Under the pieces are notes generated by a model. It was not told the DNA's origin and ran no database searches. It saw only the letters and a program-made list of their open reading frames with translations. A DNA stretch of 64,000 nucleotides. Origin: Roseivirga sp. 4D4. Lineage in GTDB: Bacteria > Bacteroidota > Bacteroidia > Cytophagales > Cyclobacteriaceae. The first letter of the stretch is position 1; the number at the start of each line of letters is the position of its first letter. The DNA is taken from positions 417,001 to 481,000 of the forward strand of contig NZ_MDGP01000001.1 of the NCBI RefSeq assembly GCF_001747095.1, in the 5' to 3' direction. Of the stretch, positions 54,513 to 62,979 are shown in pieces. A program made the position numbers and the translations under genes.

Positions 54513-55877
54513 CTAGGACAGTGCTGCAATAAGTTGATCTAAGTTCACCTCTTTTTGATCTCCGGTGGACATGTTTTTGAGGGTATAGATACCAGTCTCA
54601 ATTTCTCTGGAACCAATCATGAGAACATAAGGTATCTGTTTCCTGTCGGCATAGGTCATCTGCTTTTTGAGTTTTGCCGCTTCAGGATAAATCTCACTAG
54701 CAATGTTTTGATCTCTCAGTTTTCCCAGAATCATGAGCGCATGGCCTTGAGCACTCTCATCAAAATTCGTTAAAAGCACCTTAGTGACCTCCGTATTCTC
54801 ACTAGGAAAGAGATTCAGCTCGTTGAGTGTATCGTAAATGCGATCAATACCAAATGAGATACCCACACCTGATACGCCATCCAGGCCGAATACACCTGTG
54901 AGGTTATCATAGCGACCACCTGCGGTTATCGTTCCCATGCTGATAGAAGTGGGTTTTACTTCATAAATCATCCCTGTGTAATAGGAGAGTCCTCTGGCAA
55001 GGGTTAAATCTACTTTTACCTTATCTCCAGTTTTACCTAAAGTTTTTAAATGATCGAGGGTTTCACGTGTTTCATTGATGCCAACTGTACCGGCCTCAGT
55101 ACCCTGTAATAAATCCGAAAGCGTATTTAGGACTTCGTTGTTATTCCCTTCAATGGCCAAGATGGTTTGAAGCTTAGAAAGGCCAGCCTCATCTACACCG
55201 ATTTTATCCAGTTCTTCCATCACCTTGTCTAGTCCAATTTTATCCAGCTTATCGAGAATCGTGCAGAACCTGGAGAATTCATTGGAGGCACCACATGCTT
55301 CTGCAATGCCCTCAAGTATTTTTCGACTGCTGAGTGAGACTTGGTAGTCCTCAAACTTTAAGTTTTCATAGACCTCTTCAACAATTGCCAAAAGTTCAGC
55401 CTCACAGATCAAGGAGTCTGTACCGACAACATCAGCATCACATTGGTAGAACTCTCGATACCTGCCTTTTTGTGGGCGATCGGCACGCCAAACAGGCTGT
55501 ATTTGGAAACGCTTGAAAGGAAATGCGATATCATTACGGTTCATGGCCACATACCTGGCAAATGGCACAGTCAGATCATATTTCATCCCCTTTTCGGCAA
55601 TTTTTGGGGTCAGTGCTTTAGAACCATTTTGGTAATCCGCTTCGCTGGTCTTGTTCAAAAAATCACCAGAGTTCAAAATCTTAAAGAGCAATTGGTCTCC
55701 CTCATCTCCGTACTTTCCTGTTAGGGTATTAAGGTTTTCTATCGCAGGAGTTTTCAATGGCATAAAGCCATATTTTTTGAAAACACGCTTGATCGTACTA
55801 AACAAATATTCCCTACGGTACATTTGAAGTGGTCCGAAATCTCGGGTGCCTTTAGGAAGGGAAGGTTTTTGTGCCAT
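54513..55877 (-). CDS. hisS: Histidyl-tRNA synthetase
   Basis: The 454-residue class II synthetase charges tRNA-His. It has KGTRDFGPLQMYRREYLF (motif 1 start), KGRYREFYQCDADVVG (motif 2) and the histidine-specific LARGLSYYTGMIYEV. The motif-3-like GVGISFGIDRI and an anticodon-binding C-terminal domain with KQMTYADRKQIPYVLMIGSRE complete it. The length and order are normal. Confidence 0.97.
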   Translation of the reverse strand: MAQKPSLPKGTRDFGPLQMYRREYLFSTIKRVFKKYGFMPLKTPAIENLNTLTGKYGDEGDQLLFKILNSGDFLNKTSEADYQNGSKALTPKIAEKGMKYDLTVPFARYVAMNRNDIAFPFKRFQIQPVWRADRPQKGRYREFYQCDADVVGTDSLICEAELLAIVEEVYENLKFEDYQVSLSSRKILEGIAEACGASNEFSRFCTILDKLDKIGLDKVMEELDKIGVDEAGLSKLQTILAIEGNNNEVLNTLSDLLQGTEAGTVGINETRETLDHLKTLGKTGDKVKVDLTLARGLSYYTGMIYEVKPTSISMGTITAGGRYDNLTGVFGLDGVSGVGISFGIDRIYDTLNELNLFPSENTEVTKVLLTNFDESAQGHALMILGKLRDQNIASEIYPEAAKLKKQMTYADRKQIPYVLMIGSREIETGIYTLKNMSTGDQKEVNLDQLIAALS

Positions 55878-56033
55878 TAGCTCTGATTTTGAGCAAAACT
55901 ACTAAAATGGAATGTGAAAGAATAAGCCCCGTCTGCTACTTGGTAAATTATTCTGAAGAATTAATGAAAAGATAGTTCGAAAAAAGTAAACAAACTCTTA
56001 TCTTTGCCGCTCAATTTAGGAAAAGCCTATATC

Positions 56034-56375
56034 ATGGGAATCACAAGATTAAAAAGAAAAGCCAGAAGAAATAAGCAAACTGCGGCTAAAAGAAATAATA
56101 ACATCAAGCAATTGACCGCTCAGCCAGTGATCAAAAATGTGGATAAGGACGAGTTAATCGCATCTTTCCCTAAGGCTGAAGCTCCTAAGAAAGCCAAGGC
56201 AAAGAAGGAAGCACCAAAGGCTGAGGTTGTTGAAGAAACTGCTGAGGTTGCTGTAGAGGAAGTAAAAGCTGAGGCACCTAAAGAGGAAAAGCCAAAAGCT
56301 AAGAAAGCGGCTCCTAAGAAGAAGGCTGCAAAGAAAGAAGAAGCTCCTGCTGAAGAAGAGAAGGCGGCTGAGTAA
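56034..56375 (+). CDS. Small basic protein with an alanine/lysine-rich tail
   Basis: The 113-residue product starts MGITRLKRKARRNKQTAAKR, a highly basic N-terminus of about 45 residues that looks like a conserved Bacteroidota protein. It continues as an A/K/E/P-rich low-complexity tail (KAKAKKEAPKAEVVEETAEV; KKAAPKKKAAKKEEAPAEEE), similar to histone H1-type tails of bacterial nucleoid or ribosome-linked proteins. The start is ATG 56034, which gives the conserved N-terminus. A terminator follows. Function unknown; binding of nucleic acid is a reasonable inference from the charge. Confidence 0.75.
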   Translation: MGITRLKRKARRNKQTAAKRNNNIKQLTAQPVIKNVDKDELIASFPKAEAPKKAKAKKEAPKAEVVEETAEVAVEEVKAEAPKEEKPKAKKAAPKKKAAKKEEAPAEEEKAAE

Positions 56376-56398
56376 TTAAGCTTGAAAAATTAAAGAAG

Positions 56399-56424
56399 AG
56401 GCCCCGATCAGTCGGGGCCTTTTT
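56399..56424. terminator. Terminator between convergent genes
   Basis: GGCCCCGA (56400-56407) pairs with TCGGGGCC (56412-56419) around a TCAG loop, followed by TTTTT. It serves the basic protein on the plus strand. Its T-run overlaps the stop codon of the convergent phosphoesterase gene at 56423, so its use for that gene is unlikely. Confidence 0.85.
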
Positions 56425-56929
56425 AGTTTCTACCCCGCTTACCGAGCTCAATGGCTTCAAGCTTCTGAATCTTACCCTCGCTCAGTTCAAATCTCAGTAG
56501 GGTTCTGACTCGATGGAAACCGTGATGGCCGGCAGCTCCTGGATTCATATATAGCATTCCTCCCAAATTCTTGTCAGGCATTACTTTTAAGATGTGGCTG
56601 TGGCCACAGATGAATAGGTCCGGTTTTTCCATCCCCAAGTCGTCCAGCACGTCTTTGGCATACCGCGGGGGAGTTCCTCCAATATGTATCATATATACAT
56701 TAACTCCCTCAATCGTGAATATTTGTTTCTCAGGAGCTCTAAGTCTAACTTCTTGTCCATCAATGTTGCCATACACTGCTATTGTAGGTTTGAAAGCCTC
56801 GAGTTGATCCAGCACATTGATATTGCCTACATCTCCGGCATGCCATATCTCGTCACAGTTTTCAAAGTGTCTAAAGACTGCTTCGTCCAAATGGCTATGG
56901 GTATCAGAGATTAATCCTATCCTCTTCAT
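56423..56929 (-). CDS. YfcE-like metallophosphoesterase
   Basis: The 168-residue protein has the calcineurin-like set LISDTHSHLD (D-x-H), WHAGDVGN (GD), YGNIDG (GN-D) and FICGHSHILK (GHxH), with MNPGAAGHHG near the end. It matches YfcE/MJ0936 family phosphodiesterases that act on small phosphodiesters with manganese or similar metals. The physiological substrate is unknown. The length is normal. Confidence 0.94.
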   Translation of the reverse strand: MKRIGLISDTHSHLDEAVFRHFENCDEIWHAGDVGNINVLDQLEAFKPTIAVYGNIDGQEVRLRAPEKQIFTIEGVNVYMIHIGGTPPRYAKDVLDDLGMEKPDLFICGHSHILKVMPDKNLGGMLYMNPGAAGHHGFHRVRTLLRFELSEGKIQKLEAIELGKRGRN

Positions 56930-57103
56930 AAATTGAAATTCTCATTTTGGGAATTGTGTTCAAATTAGAGAAGTAAAACATAAAAACCATTAAACTTATT
57001 TATTCATGTATGTGAAAAAAACATTATTAGTTTTAACTTTTAGTTAAATAAAATGAATTAGTACAAAGTGGTAGACTTTTGGCTATTACTACGAAAACTA
57101 AAA

Positions 57104-58525
57104 ATGAAAACTATGCGCAAGTACCTTATGATGTTGATGCTCGGATTTTTTACACTAGCATCTATCGCACAAACTCAAGATGATCCATGGTGGGTGAACA
57201 TTGAGTTGACTAATAACAAATTCAGTTATCGCTTTTTTGAAAGCCTCTATGATTTTGGACAGCTTGACAACTCAGGCTTTAGAGTAGGGTTAGACAGATA
57301 TCTATCTAAAAGTTTCGATGCTGAGTTTGGCTTCTCCTATGGAAAACTGAGACATGAAAATATTTATGAAAGTAACCTTACCGATCTTGATCTTAGATTG
57401 GTATACAAATTAGCCAATGGATACCTTATTAAGGAGGATTCTAAGATTGCTCCATTTGTGTTTTTAGGAGCAGGCCTGAGTTGGTTTGGTAACGTTGAAG
57501 GAATCTATGATGAATTTGAGGAGGGGACCTATGCTAATTTGCCAATGGGTGCCGGTATTGAGTTTAAAGTAACAGAAGGAGCTAGTATTACGACAAAAGC
57601 GGCCTTTAACAATAGTATCCAAGATGCACCTAGTTATATGCAATATTCTTTAGGTGTTTCCTTCTCTTTGGGCAAGAAGAAGGATTCAGACGGAGATGGT
57701 ATTTACGATAAGGAAGATGCTTGTCCAAATACAGCAGGACCGGCTGAAAACATGGGTTGTCCTTGGCCTGATACGGATGGTGATGGCGTTCTTGATAAAG
57801 ACGATGCTTGTCCTAATGAGGCGGGAACTCTTGGAGGCTGCCCAGATTCAGATGGTGATGGTATTAAAGATTCAGAAGACGCTTGTCCTACAGTAGCAGG
57901 CATTGCTCAATTCGGAGGTTGCCCAGACTCGGATGGTGATGGTATACAAGATTCAGAAGACCAATGTCCTAATGTTGCAGGAACGCTTAATGGTTGCCCT
58001 GATCAGGATGGTGATGGTGTGAAAGATAGTGACGATGCATGCCCGACAGTGGCAGGAACCCTGAATGGTTGCCCAGATTCAGATGGTGATGGTATCAGAG
58101 ATCAAGATGATACATGTCCTCAAATTGCCGGTATTGCTGCTAACAATGGTTGTCCTGAAGTAAAAGAGGAAGTCAAAGAAGCACTAGAGCTTGCTGTGAA
58201 GAACATTCAGTTCAACAGTGGTAGTGATGTATTAAAAACTTCGTCTTACGCTTCGCTTAATCAAGTGGCAGAACTAATGAAGGAAAACACAACATTCGGT
58301 CTGAAACTAAGTGGTTATACAGATAACACAGGCAATGAGGATAGTAACCTCGAATTATCGAAGCGTAGAGCTAATGCAACAAGGGCTTATCTTATTGCAC
58401 AAGGTGTGGCAGAGAGTAGATTGACTGCTGATGGTTATGGAATAGCCAATCCTGTTGCAGATAACAATACAAGAGAAGGTAGAGCAGCTAACAGAAGGGT
58501 TGAGCTAGAAATAGTATTCAATTAA
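57104..58525 (+). CDS. OmpA family outer-membrane protein with thrombospondin type 3 repeats
   Basis: The 473-residue product has a signal peptide (MLMLGFFTLASIAQ) and an eight-strand barrel (residues about 25-190: WWVNIELTNNKFSYRFFESL; YMQYSLGVSFSLG). Six calcium-binding TSP3 repeats follow (residues about 195-352, D-x-D-G-D-G-x-x-D-x-x-D-x-C-P). The C-terminal OmpA peptidoglycan-binding domain reads VKNIQFNSGSDVLKTSSYASL and LSGYTDNTGNEDSNLELSKRRANATRAYLIAQG. It should be an abundant porin-like anchor linking the outer membrane to the wall. The start is ATG 57104, since the 12 codons before it are not signal-like. A terminator follows at 58549. Confidence 0.95.
   Translation: MKTMRKYLMMLMLGFFTLASIAQTQDDPWWVNIELTNNKFSYRFFESLYDFGQLDNSGFRVGLDRYLSKSFDAEFGFSYGKLRHENIYESNLTDLDLRLVYKLANGYLIKEDSKIAPFVFLGAGLSWFGNVEGIYDEFEEGTYANLPMGAGIEFKVTEGASITTKAAFNNSIQDAPSYMQYSLGVSFSLGKKKDSDGDGIYDKEDACPNTAGPAENMGCPWPDTDGDGVLDKDDACPNEAGTLGGCPDSDGDGIKDSEDACPTVAGIAQFGGCPDSDGDGIQDSEDQCPNVAGTLNGCPDQDGDGVKDSDDACPTVAGTLNGCPDSDGDGIRDQDDTCPQIAGIAANNGCPEVKEEVKEALELAVKNIQFNSGSDVLKTSSYASLNQVAELMKENTTFGLKLSGYTDNTGNEDSNLELSKRRANATRAYLIAQGVAESRLTADGYGIANPVADNNTREGRAANRRVELEIVFN
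57686..58158 (+). repeat. Six tandem TSP3-type repeats in the OmpA gene
   Basis: Six units of about 23-29 codons share D-[STQ]-D-G-D-G-[IV]-x-D-x-[DE]-D-x-C-P and a following G-x-C-P. They are expected to bind calcium and form a rigid spacer between barrel and wall-binding domain. Confidence 0.92.
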
Positions 58526-58548
58526 TAGAGAATAATACTCATTTAGTA

Positions 58549-58579
58549 AAAAGGCCCCGACTTGTCGTGGCCTTTTTTT
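58549..58579 (+). terminator. Terminator after the OmpA gene
   Basis: AAAAGGCC-CCGAC pairs with GTCGTGGCCTTTT around a TT loop (one internal mismatch), followed by a run of T. Confidence 0.85.
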
Positions 58580-58656
58580 GTTCCATTCAGTCTAGGAAAG
58601 ACGGTTTTTAGACGAATTCGCTTTATATGAGAGAAATTTTGAAGATTTCTTTTTTA

Positions 58657-58681
58657 ATATGAAAGTATGTTCATATATTTG
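58657..58681. promoter_or_regulatory. ArsR operator overlapping a -7 promoter element
   Basis: ATATGAA (58657-58663), a 6-base spacer and TTCATAT (58670-58676) form a perfect inverted repeat in the form used by ArsR/SmtB repressors (TGAA...TTCA half sites). TATATTTG (58674-58681) is a TAnnTTTG -7 element overlapping the right half-site. The ATG of the ArsR-family gene lies at 58700. Binding there would block transcription, so autorepression is expected. Confidence 0.7.
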
Positions 58682-58699
58682 TCACATAACCTAAGCGTA

Positions 58700-59002
58700 A
58701 TGGAGAGGCAACTTGACCATGAGAGAGTTGAGAAGATTGCATTCGTTCTCAAGACAGTAGCACATCCAATGCGTGTGGCCATCATTGACGCTTTAAGTGT
58801 TAATGAGAAAATGTCTGTTAATGACATCACAGCTTATCTGGGCCTTGAACAATCCTTAACTTCCCACCATCTGTCTAATATGAAGATGAAAGGTGTGCTT
58901 GGAAGTAAGCGTGAAGGAAAGAATATTTTCTATTATCTGAAAATGAAGGAGGCACCAGAACTTATCAAGATTCTGGAAGACGTGAACGTCATGGTCTTTT
59001 AA
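58700..59002 (+). CDS. ArsR family transcriptional regulator
   Basis: The 100-residue product is a winged helix-turn-helix of the ArsR/SmtB type: VLKTVAHPMRVAIIDALSVNEKMSVNDITAYLGLEQSLTSHHLSNMKMKGVLGSKREGKNIFYYL (within it, the helix-turn-helix SVNDI...SLTSHHLSNMK). It has no cysteine at all, so classical arsenic- or cadmium-type metal sites on helix 3 are absent. Sensing may be by another ligand or by redox-independent means. I chose ATG 58700, because the ATG at 58667 lies within the operator and the promoter. The inverted repeat at 58657-58676 points to autorepression. Confidence 0.9.
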   Translation: MERQLDHERVEKIAFVLKTVAHPMRVAIIDALSVNEKMSVNDITAYLGLEQSLTSHHLSNMKMKGVLGSKREGKNIFYYLKMKEAPELIKILEDVNVMVF

Positions 59003-59014
59003 GACCAATTCCTA

Positions 59015-59779
59015 TTAGATATACCCCATCAATTTATAGGTAGCAATACCTACCATCTCCTTTATCAATTGTTCCCATCGTCCGATTGCCTCTGATTTGG
59101 GTATAAAAAGGTCATCAAAGTGAGTAGTAGAACGGGTGGTTAGAAAACCTGCAGGAAAAATATCAAATTTGATCCCCTGCTTTTCTAAACAGAGCTTAGA
59201 GCGCTTCATATGAAAGGCAGATGTTATCAAAAGGTATTTCTGGTTAGGAAACTTTTCCTTGAGAATTTCGGCAACCTTGACAGCGTTTTCATATGTATTG
59301 ACAGCATCCGGCTCTCGTACGATCACCGAGTCAGGGACATTGGCCATTGCCAGAAATGATGCTAGTCTATCGGCTGCATTACTGTTTTCTACTTGCTGAA
59401 AACCAAGTCCACCACTAACAATGATGTTTTTGACCTTGCCTTCGTTATAGAGTTGTAAGGTATGAGTGATTCGATCTGCACCATTACCGAAGTAAACTCG
59501 ATCTCTCGGGGTTTTACTTCCTTTCGTCACTCCAGAGAAAACTATGGCCACATCATATACTCCAACCTCTTCCATTGGAATTGGGGCATATTCCCACCAA
59601 AGCATCACTCTATTGCTGATGTATTGATTAGAAAAGAAAACTAATAGAAAGACACCGGCCCAAAATGATCGCTTTTTCCATTTGGTCGATTTTAGCCAAA
59701 CCGATAGTAAAAACAATCCGATCATCCACGTGATGGGTCGAACAAAAAATGCCAGTATTTTAGAGAGAATGAAAAACAT
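59015..59779 (-). CDS. YdcF/SanA family (DUF218) membrane protein
   Basis: The 254-residue product has two N-terminal membrane segments (LSKILAFFVRPITWMIGLFLLSVW; SFWAGVFLLVFFSNQYISN). A DUF218 domain follows: VAIVFSGVTKGSKTPRDRVYFGNGADRI, NIIVSGGLGFQQVENS, NTYENAVKVAEILKEKFPNQKYLLITSAFHMKRS. The last motif, T-S-A-F-H-M-x-R-S, is diagnostic. Relatives (ElyC, SanA, YdcF) act in cell-envelope maintenance, possibly polysaccharide or lipid carrier turnover. It is convergent with the ArsR gene, 12 bases from its stop. Confidence 0.92.
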   Translation of the reverse strand: MFFILSKILAFFVRPITWMIGLFLLSVWLKSTKWKKRSFWAGVFLLVFFSNQYISNRVMLWWEYAPIPMEEVGVYDVAIVFSGVTKGSKTPRDRVYFGNGADRITHTLQLYNEGKVKNIIVSGGLGFQQVENSNAADRLASFLAMANVPDSVIVREPDAVNTYENAVKVAEILKEKFPNQKYLLITSAFHMKRSKLCLEKQGIKFDIFPAGFLTTRSTTHFDDLFIPKSEAIGRWEQLIKEMVGIATYKLMGYI

Positions 59780-59923
59780 GGTTGATTAGCACGAAATTAC
59801 CTCCTAGATTTCTATATTCCTTATCCTTTGATTATCAGTATGATAAATCTTTTTCAAGAACAAATTGTCTTTTTTTTCACGCATTGTGTAATGCCATTGT
59901 CACACCTTCGTCTATCTCATTGA

Positions 59924-60436
59924 ATGGAGTTGCTAGAGTTTAAATCAAAGGTTCTACCCTTGAAGGATCGGTTGTTTAGAATTGCCTTGGGCATGCTAAA
60001 ATCGGTCGAAGAAGCTGAAGACACTCTTCAGGATGTAATGGTAAAACTTTGGAATAAGAGGGAGCAACTCAGCATTTACTCGAGCATTGAAGCCTTTGCA
60101 GTAACGATTACAAAGAATCAATGCCTTGACAAACTCAAGTCTAAGAAACATAAGAATCAAATGGACATTCAGAATATGGAGCTAGACTCCGGCTTTCTGA
60201 ATCCTTATAAGAGCCTTGAGTTGTCAGAGAGTATGCAAGTGATGATGAATGCCTTCCAGGGTTTGCCAGAGCAGCAGAGAATGCTGGTACTATTGAGAGA
60301 TGTGGAGGGGTTTTCCTTTGAAGAAATTGCAGAACAAACGGGTCTTCAGGTAAACAACATTCGAGTGGGGCTTTCAAGAGCCAGAAAAGCGGCAAGAGCT
60401 GCTTATTTAAAAGTGAGCAATTATGAAGGAGTATAA
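59924..60436 (+). CDS. ECF-type RNA polymerase sigma factor
   Basis: The 170-residue protein has sigma region 2 (residues about 10-85: LKDRLFRIALGMLKSVEEAEDTLQDVMVKLWNKREQL) and region 4 (residues about 105-160: MQVMMNAFQGLPEQQRMLVLLRDVEGFSFEEIAEQTGLQVNNIRVGLSRARKAARAAY). This is an ECF sigma factor of the type often paired with an anti-sigma factor downstream. The next gene overlaps its end by 14 bases and encodes a membrane protein with a cytoplasmic N-terminus, the expected form of a partner. Its targets may include the DUF4097-like genes that follow; that is inference. Confidence 0.95.
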   Translation: MELLEFKSKVLPLKDRLFRIALGMLKSVEEAEDTLQDVMVKLWNKREQLSIYSSIEAFAVTITKNQCLDKLKSKKHKNQMDIQNMELDSGFLNPYKSLELSESMQVMMNAFQGLPEQQRMLVLLRDVEGFSFEEIAEQTGLQVNNIRVGLSRARKAARAAYLKVSNYEGV

Positions 60437-61190
60437 AGACATAGAAAACCTCATAGAAAAATTTTATAACGGGGAGACTTCTCTGGAAGACGAAAAGCAA
60501 CTCCATGTTTTTTTCCAAGGAGAAAGCATCCCCGACCATCTAAAGTCATATCAAGACCAGTTTCGAATGTCAGAAGTTGTTTCAGATATGACGAGTAAGT
60601 TTTCAAGCGATGACCTTTTTGCTAAGCTGGATCAGCAAGAAGCAGAAGAAACCAAGGTTGTCGAAATGAAATCTTACAGCTTCTCGTGGGTGTACAAAGT
60701 CGCTGCGGCAGTGGCCCTGGTGTTAGTAGGCTTCTGGGTAGGTAACCAGATAAACTCTAACAATGACATGTCACAAATGCAGGCCCAGCTTGAGGAAATG
60801 AAGGATATCATGTTCGCTCAGATGGAAGGTAGTTCTGCAAGTGGTAGGCTTCAAGCGGTAAACAATTCCATGAACCTGGAAGAAGCTGATGATGAAACAG
60901 TAGATGTTTTGATTGCCTTACTGAAAAACGATGAGAGCATGCATGTGCGTACCAAGACGGTAGAGGCACTCACCAAGTTTGGGAGTAACAAAAAAGTGTC
61001 AAAGGCCTTCTCTAATGCGCTTTTGAACGAAACTGAGCCAGCAGTGCAGATCGCCCTGATTGAGGGGTTAGTGAATCTTAAGGAAGAAGGAGCTACACAA
61101 ACATTAGAACAGATAACAAAAGATCAAAGCGTACTCAAAGAAGTACAAGAAGAGGCTCACTTAGGCATCTTCAAATTGAAAGAATTATAA
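60423..61190 (+). CDS. Membrane anti-sigma candidate with C-terminal HEAT repeats
   Basis: The 255-residue product has a helical cytoplasmic N-terminus (residues 1-85) that begins like anti-sigma proteins (MKEYKDIENLIEKFYNGETSLEDEKQLHVFF). One membrane segment at about residues 89-108 (VYKVAAAVALVLVGFWVGNQ) follows, then a coiled stretch (MSQMQAQLEEMKDIMFAQME). The C-terminal HEAT-repeat solenoid runs from about residue 150 (TVDVLIALLKNDESMHVRTKTVEALTKFGSNK; VQIALIEGLVNLKEEGATQTLEQI). If it works as an anti-sigma, the HEAT part would sense a signal outside the inner membrane. A zinc-finger motif is absent. The 14-base overlap with sigma is strong evidence for pairing. Confidence 0.8.
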   Translation: MKEYKDIENLIEKFYNGETSLEDEKQLHVFFQGESIPDHLKSYQDQFRMSEVVSDMTSKFSSDDLFAKLDQQEAEETKVVEMKSYSFSWVYKVAAAVALVLVGFWVGNQINSNNDMSQMQAQLEEMKDIMFAQMEGSSASGRLQAVNNSMNLEEADDETVDVLIALLKNDESMHVRTKTVEALTKFGSNKKVSKAFSNALLNETEPAVQIALIEGLVNLKEEGATQTLEQITKDQSVLKEVQEEAHLGIFKLKEL

Positions 61191-61261
61191 ACCATTAGAA
61201 TCGATTTTAATACCAAAATAGCCCAGAGGGCAAAAACTCAAGTATCAACAACAAGAAAAAA

Positions 61262-62047
61262 ATGAATATGAAAAAGTTAAATATAAAGATCGCATTAACA
61301 GCACTGGCTTTATTTGCAACTATCAGCCTGAGTGCACAGGAAGGATACTCTGTTAGTATTTCCAACCCCTCCAATACAACCATTATTATCAAAGAGGTTA
61401 ACCGTGTAAGCGTTGAGGCCTATGATGGTTCAGAAGTATTGATAGAAAATAGTAAAGGAAATGCTAAACCAGAACGTGCCGAAGGCTTAAAAGCACTAAG
61501 TGCTAGAGGAGAAGACAATACGGGTATAGGTCTTAATGTCGAGAAAGATGGGAATGAAGTGACCATCTTTCAGGCAGCGAGAAGGCCTCAAGGTAAGTTC
61601 ACAATAAAAGTACCTAAATCAGTGAAAGTACAAATTGAGCACACTGGAAACTGGGAAGGTGGTAAGATAGAGGTGTATGGAATCACTGGAGAATTAGAGG
61701 TTTCCGGCAGATACAACAGCGTTTATCTAGAAGATGTAAGCGGTCCTGCACTTGTGAATACTGTCTATGGGAAAGTGGAAGCGATTTTCACAGAACTCAG
61801 CCAGTCTGGTCCTACATCATTGGTCTCTGTTTATTCTACGGTGGATGTAACGCTACCTGCCAATACAAAGGCAGATGTGAGTATCAAAACCCCTTATGGC
61901 GAAGCTTATTCAGATATGGATATTGAATTCCCTAAGTCAGATGACATGCGCAAAGTAAGCTCAACGGTAAAAGGTACTTTAAATGGTGGCGGAGTTGAAT
62001 TGGCTATCAAGGCTTCTTACAGCAACGCTTACTTAAGAAAGAAATAG
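61262..62047 (+). CDS. Exported DUF4097-like beta-solenoid protein 1
   Basis: The 261-residue product has a signal peptide (IALTALALFATISLSAQ) and then short repeated beta strands characteristic of the DUF4097/adhesin beta-solenoid group. Examples are YSVSISNPSNTTIIIKEVNRVSVEAYDG, GKIEVYGITGELEVSGRYNSVYLEDVSGPALVNTVYGKVEAIF and VSVYSTVDVTLPANTKADVSIKTPYGEAY. It ends NAYLRKK. It follows the sigma/HEAT pair and is one of three similar exported proteins in a row, all ending with LRK. The role is unknown; position suggests regulation by the sigma factor. Confidence 0.82.
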   Translation: MNMKKLNIKIALTALALFATISLSAQEGYSVSISNPSNTTIIIKEVNRVSVEAYDGSEVLIENSKGNAKPERAEGLKALSARGEDNTGIGLNVEKDGNEVTIFQAARRPQGKFTIKVPKSVKVQIEHTGNWEGGKIEVYGITGELEVSGRYNSVYLEDVSGPALVNTVYGKVEAIFTELSQSGPTSLVSVYSTVDVTLPANTKADVSIKTPYGEAYSDMDIEFPKSDDMRKVSSTVKGTLNGGGVELAIKASYSNAYLRKK

Positions 62048-62139
62048 GCTTGTGGCTATAACCACACTATTTAGAATCGTTGTCCTGAATTTATTTCAGG
62101 ATCTAAAGAGTGCTAGTTTAAATAGAAGAGACGCTATAT

Positions 62140-62161
62140 CCTGCCTGCAATAGCGGGCAGG
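62140..62161 (+). other. Intergenic hairpin without T-run
   Basis: CCTGCCTGC (62140-62148) pairs with GCGGGCAGG (62153-62161) with one G-T pair and a 4-base loop. It lies between the first and second DUF4097-like genes and lacks a T-run, so it is not a standard terminator. It may act as a partial block or RNA stabiliser. Confidence 0.5.
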
Positions 62162-62220
62162 GTTTAGAATTACCCTATGATCAACTGGCCATAATTAAAA
62201 GGTCAAAAAACTCGAACATC

Positions 62221-62976
62221 ATGAAATCAACAATCCTCACACTGGTAGGACTTTGTATAATGACAGTGACCAGCTTTGGTCAGGAAGAAGTTGTTACAGA
62301 GTCTTTTCCAGTAAAGAAGTCTGATAAAATCACTTTAGATTTTAAGTATCCAGAACTTGTCCAAATCAAAACTTGGGACAAGGACGAAGTCCAGATCAAG
62401 TCAACACTATACATCAATGGTGGTAAGGATAACGATAGTTTTGAACTGTCATCCGACAGGGAACGTGGAGCTATAAGAATCAAATCAAAAATCAAAAATC
62501 TGGGTAAATTCAAAAACACTAGTTATTACATAGGCCGGAGCGATGATGAAGATGATGACCATGATGGAGATGTCATTATTTCAAAAAATGGCACGAATGT
62601 AACCATAGGCAAAGGTGGAAAAAGCCGATATGATGGTGTCAGGGTTTCTGTCATTCTGGAAGTGATGGTTCCTAAGGGGGCTGACTTAACAGTCGATGCA
62701 CAATATGGAATGGTAGAGGTGATTGACTTGCCGAGCAGCATTAATGTGGAAGCCAAATATGGAGGGGCAGACATCAGCCTTTCAGAATCTTCAATCGAAT
62801 CACTTTGGGCCGCGACTTCCTGGGGGCAGATCTATGCCAATCTTTCCAAGAAGATGGACATTGGTGGAAATGATATGCCGGGGAAGGAAATGACTGCAAG
62901 AATCCAGAACGGTCGAGGTAGCAAGTCTATTAAAGTAGATTCTCAGTACGGTAACGTCTTCTTGCGCAAAAACTAA
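62221..62976 (+). CDS. Exported DUF4097-like beta-solenoid protein 2
   Basis: The 251-residue product has a signal peptide (ILTLVGLCIMTVTSFGQ). A beta-strand region follows (SDKITLDFKYPELVQIKTWDKDEVQIKSTLYING), with an acidic, probably flexible loop SDDEDDDHDGDV, then further strands (DLTVDAQYGMVEVIDLPSSINVEAKYGGADISL). It ends NVFLRKN. Sequence and layout parallel the first and third copies. The gap before it (62048-62220) contains a hairpin, and the third gene starts 3 bases after its stop. Confidence 0.82.
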   Translation: MKSTILTLVGLCIMTVTSFGQEEVVTESFPVKKSDKITLDFKYPELVQIKTWDKDEVQIKSTLYINGGKDNDSFELSSDRERGAIRIKSKIKNLGKFKNTSYYIGRSDDEDDDHDGDVIISKNGTNVTIGKGGKSRYDGVRVSVILEVMVPKGADLTVDAQYGMVEVIDLPSSINVEAKYGGADISLSESSIESLWAATSWGQIYANLSKKMDIGGNDMPGKEMTARIQNGRGSKSIKVDSQYGNVFLRKN

Positions 62977-62979
62977 GTC

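Noticed and set aside
58667..58699. Start of the ArsR gene at ATG 58667.
   Set aside because: It lies inside the operator and promoter element; the ATG at 58700 starts the family-like sequence.
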